From positions 551,001 through 615,000 of the forward strand of contig JAKNDB010000075.1 in NCBI GenBank assembly GCA_024305405.1: a stretch of 64,000 bases of DNA, in the 5' to 3' direction. The DNA comes from Dirofilaria immitis. Lineage: Eukaryota > Nematoda > Chromadorea > Rhabditida > Onchocercidae. The notes beneath the pieces are model-generated. The model ran no database searches, was not told the DNA's origin, and saw nothing but the letters and a program-made list of their open reading frames with translations. Positions 55,782 to 64,000 of the stretch are shown here, in pieces; within the stretch, counting starts at the first letter, position 1, and each line of letters starts with the position of its first letter. The position numbers were made by a program, and so were the translations under genes.

Positions 55782-57485
55782 CAAACTGTTTCTTACATTT
55801 TAATTTTTGTTGAGTCTTTCGTAAGTACTTTTGTTGAGGAATATAGGAACTTGAAACGACTGTTTAGGCATGAGAGACTAGTTATACGAAATTTCTTGCC
55901 AAAAATTAAAAACAATACTGATGTAATGTTTGAAAAAATTTTTTTAAGAAATTTGGTACTGAATATTGTTTTTGTTTTATAATATATTTGTTATTGTTTT
56001 AGCATAATTTGAAATTTGTTCGAATTTAGAAATGAATTTTATATGTTTGATGTTATTTTATATTTTAATTTGTTCTGATGCTGTTTGAAGTACAAAAATT
56101 TTTTTCGACATGTAATATACTTATTTAACATGAATTTTCCTGAAAATCCGTTTCAATCATAGCAATTATCTTTCTTGATAACTTTTTCGTTTTTCAAATA
56201 TTCTTTGAATTCTTTCAGCAGCTATTAAATCACTCTACTGCGATTGTTAAATCATTCCGTTTAATCCATTATCATTTTGTCTTTCTTTCTTTCTTTCTTG
56301 TTTTATGCAGCATTTGTTGCATGATTATGATTCCATTGTAAGTTGAATGCTTATTTTATTATCGATATTTCAGTTAAAAGCTTTCCCTGAATTATCATTG
56401 TTTACTACTACGATATATTTGCATATATTGATAATGTAAATTATCAGGTTGTAGGAAGCATACCATATATTAAAAAAGAGAAAAAGCAGTGATATCTAAT
56501 ATTAAAAATAGGAATAAATTGCTGACTTGTAAGGGAAAACATGTCTATTCAAATATCGAAGGTATTGTTTATTCGTTTATTTATCAATAAGAATGATTCG
56601 AATATCAGTTGATTATTTGTCGGATTTCATATAGCTCATTCTATATGTAACAAGTGATTTTTAAATTTAATCCAAGTGATGAATAAAGTTGCTTGCCTTA
56701 GCAATTCTTTAAATCTGTTTAGATTATTAATACTGACAATTTGATTTCCTCAATACTTCTCATAATATGATGAATTATGCAGAACCTTCTCGATTACTTA
56801 AGTAAGGGATTTGATAATTCTTTGAATTGGAGGAGAACATGGATAATAATGATTTCAATAAACTGGAACATAGCAAATTAATCTAATCAAGTTTTTCCGA
56901 TACCTTAACTCAAATCGCGCTCTCGAGTGGGAACTATGTAAAAGATGGGGACGGAAGTTTTCAAAATGAGCTATATAAATCCACTAATAGGTGGAAGGCA
57001 TTCACGTTAAAAATCGGATGCTACCGTATTTAAGCTTAAGCTGCTGAGCACTTTCTTTTTCCGGCGGTTATTGGGTTTTTTTTCTTTCTGTTTGGCATAA
57101 GTTATGTATTTCATGTAAGTTATATGACTATCCATTAGTTAATTATAATTTTGCCTTTTTTTTGGTATTAGATATGTTATTTGTTATCATTTAATGATAT
57201 TGTCAGTTATCATTTATGTGATAAAATATTCATAATAACATGAAATACTTATTATCTTTATATATCAAATTTTCCAATAATTGACTGAAATTGGATCGTT
57301 AAGAGGAAACCTTTTATTAGCAAATTGCTTGTTATTATAATATGTATTTTTCAATAGCTTAATGATCTTTGTTTTTCTATCATGTAACAACGATTATGCA
57401 TGTATTTTACATAAATTTATGCAAAACATTGAAATATTTCAAATTCTAGATTGAAAATTGCTGTTAAATCAAAAAGAAAAAGAAG
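55782..57485. other. Intergenic between p31comet and CDC5L
   Basis: About 1.7 kb, AT-rich, with a CTTT repeat at about 56280-56300. A slightly G/C-richer part at 56880-57080 could hold the CDC5L promoter. No gene or RNA was recognised. Confidence 0.55.
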
Positions 57486-63827
<6,342 letters not shown>

Positions 63828-64000
63828 GAAATAATAGTTTTTTGTTAGATATTTTTTATACATTTTCAGATTTTTTGTTCTTACGTCGTCTCTTTTTACA
63901 TAGTTGAAAATGCAGAATTTCTATATAGAGCGAGATTGTTTTATGGAACGTTTAAATAAATAGAAATATTTTCGGTTTAAATATGTTTCCAGATCAGTCT
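63828..64000. other. CDC5L 3' flank to the window end
   Basis: T-rich 3' untranslated sequence with the poly(A) signal; nothing else was seen. Confidence 0.7.
63955..63960 (+). terminator. Probable CDC5L poly(A) signal
   Basis: AATAAA 128 bases after the CDC5L stop, in an AT-rich 3' flank. Confidence 0.55.

Overview
The window looks like nuclear DNA of a nematode, most likely a spirurid/filarial worm. It is very AT-rich and full of AT microsatellites. Genes are split by many short introns with TTTCAG-like acceptors, and each recognised protein matches a metazoan single-copy gene. Assignment to filarial worms is inference from base composition, intron style and gene content; no species marker was seen.

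Layout. (1) 0.6-8.4 kb, + strand: an orphan terminal exon, then actin-related protein 3 (10 exons), then dynactin subunit 5 (4 exons). (2) 8.4-25.3 kb, - strand: a secreted or surface protein with a ten-cysteine three-finger (Ly6/activin-receptor-like) domain. Its Ser/Thr-rich remainder lies about 13 kb away across a repeat-filled gap, probably a giant intron. (3) 25.3-35.4 kb: a gene-poor stretch of microsatellites and minisatellites. (4) 35.4-37.7 kb, - strand: an unrecognised five-exon gene of about 332 residues. (5) 37.7-43.1 kb: a MITE-like inverted-repeat element, a ten-copy 112-bp tandem array, and a cluster of four identical TCACGTGA E-box palindromes. (6) 43.1-63.8 kb, all + strand: LEM-3/ANKLE1 (ankyrin-LEM-GIY-YIG nuclease), a TTC14-like TPR protein, a p31comet/MAD2L1BP homologue, and CDC5L (17 exons).

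Functional themes are actin nucleation (Arp3), dynein cargo transport (dynactin p25), mitosis and genome integrity (LEM-3 nuclease, p31comet checkpoint silencing) and splicing (CDC5L). The four right-hand genes are co-oriented and partly closely spaced, but an operon is unproven.

Two cross-gene signals stand out. First, almost every recognised gene carries single-base frame breaks that are all one base short, mostly in a homopolymer run (about 15 sites; none in dynactin-5). This points to consensus under-calling rather than pseudogenes. Second, three introns (in Arp3, LEM-3 and CDC5L) use GC-AG splice sites, about 6% of the introns I could define. I found no evidence of a wholly new molecular system. 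The best candidates for novelty are the unrecognised - strand gene, the three-finger surface protein, the E-box cluster and the repeat elements.
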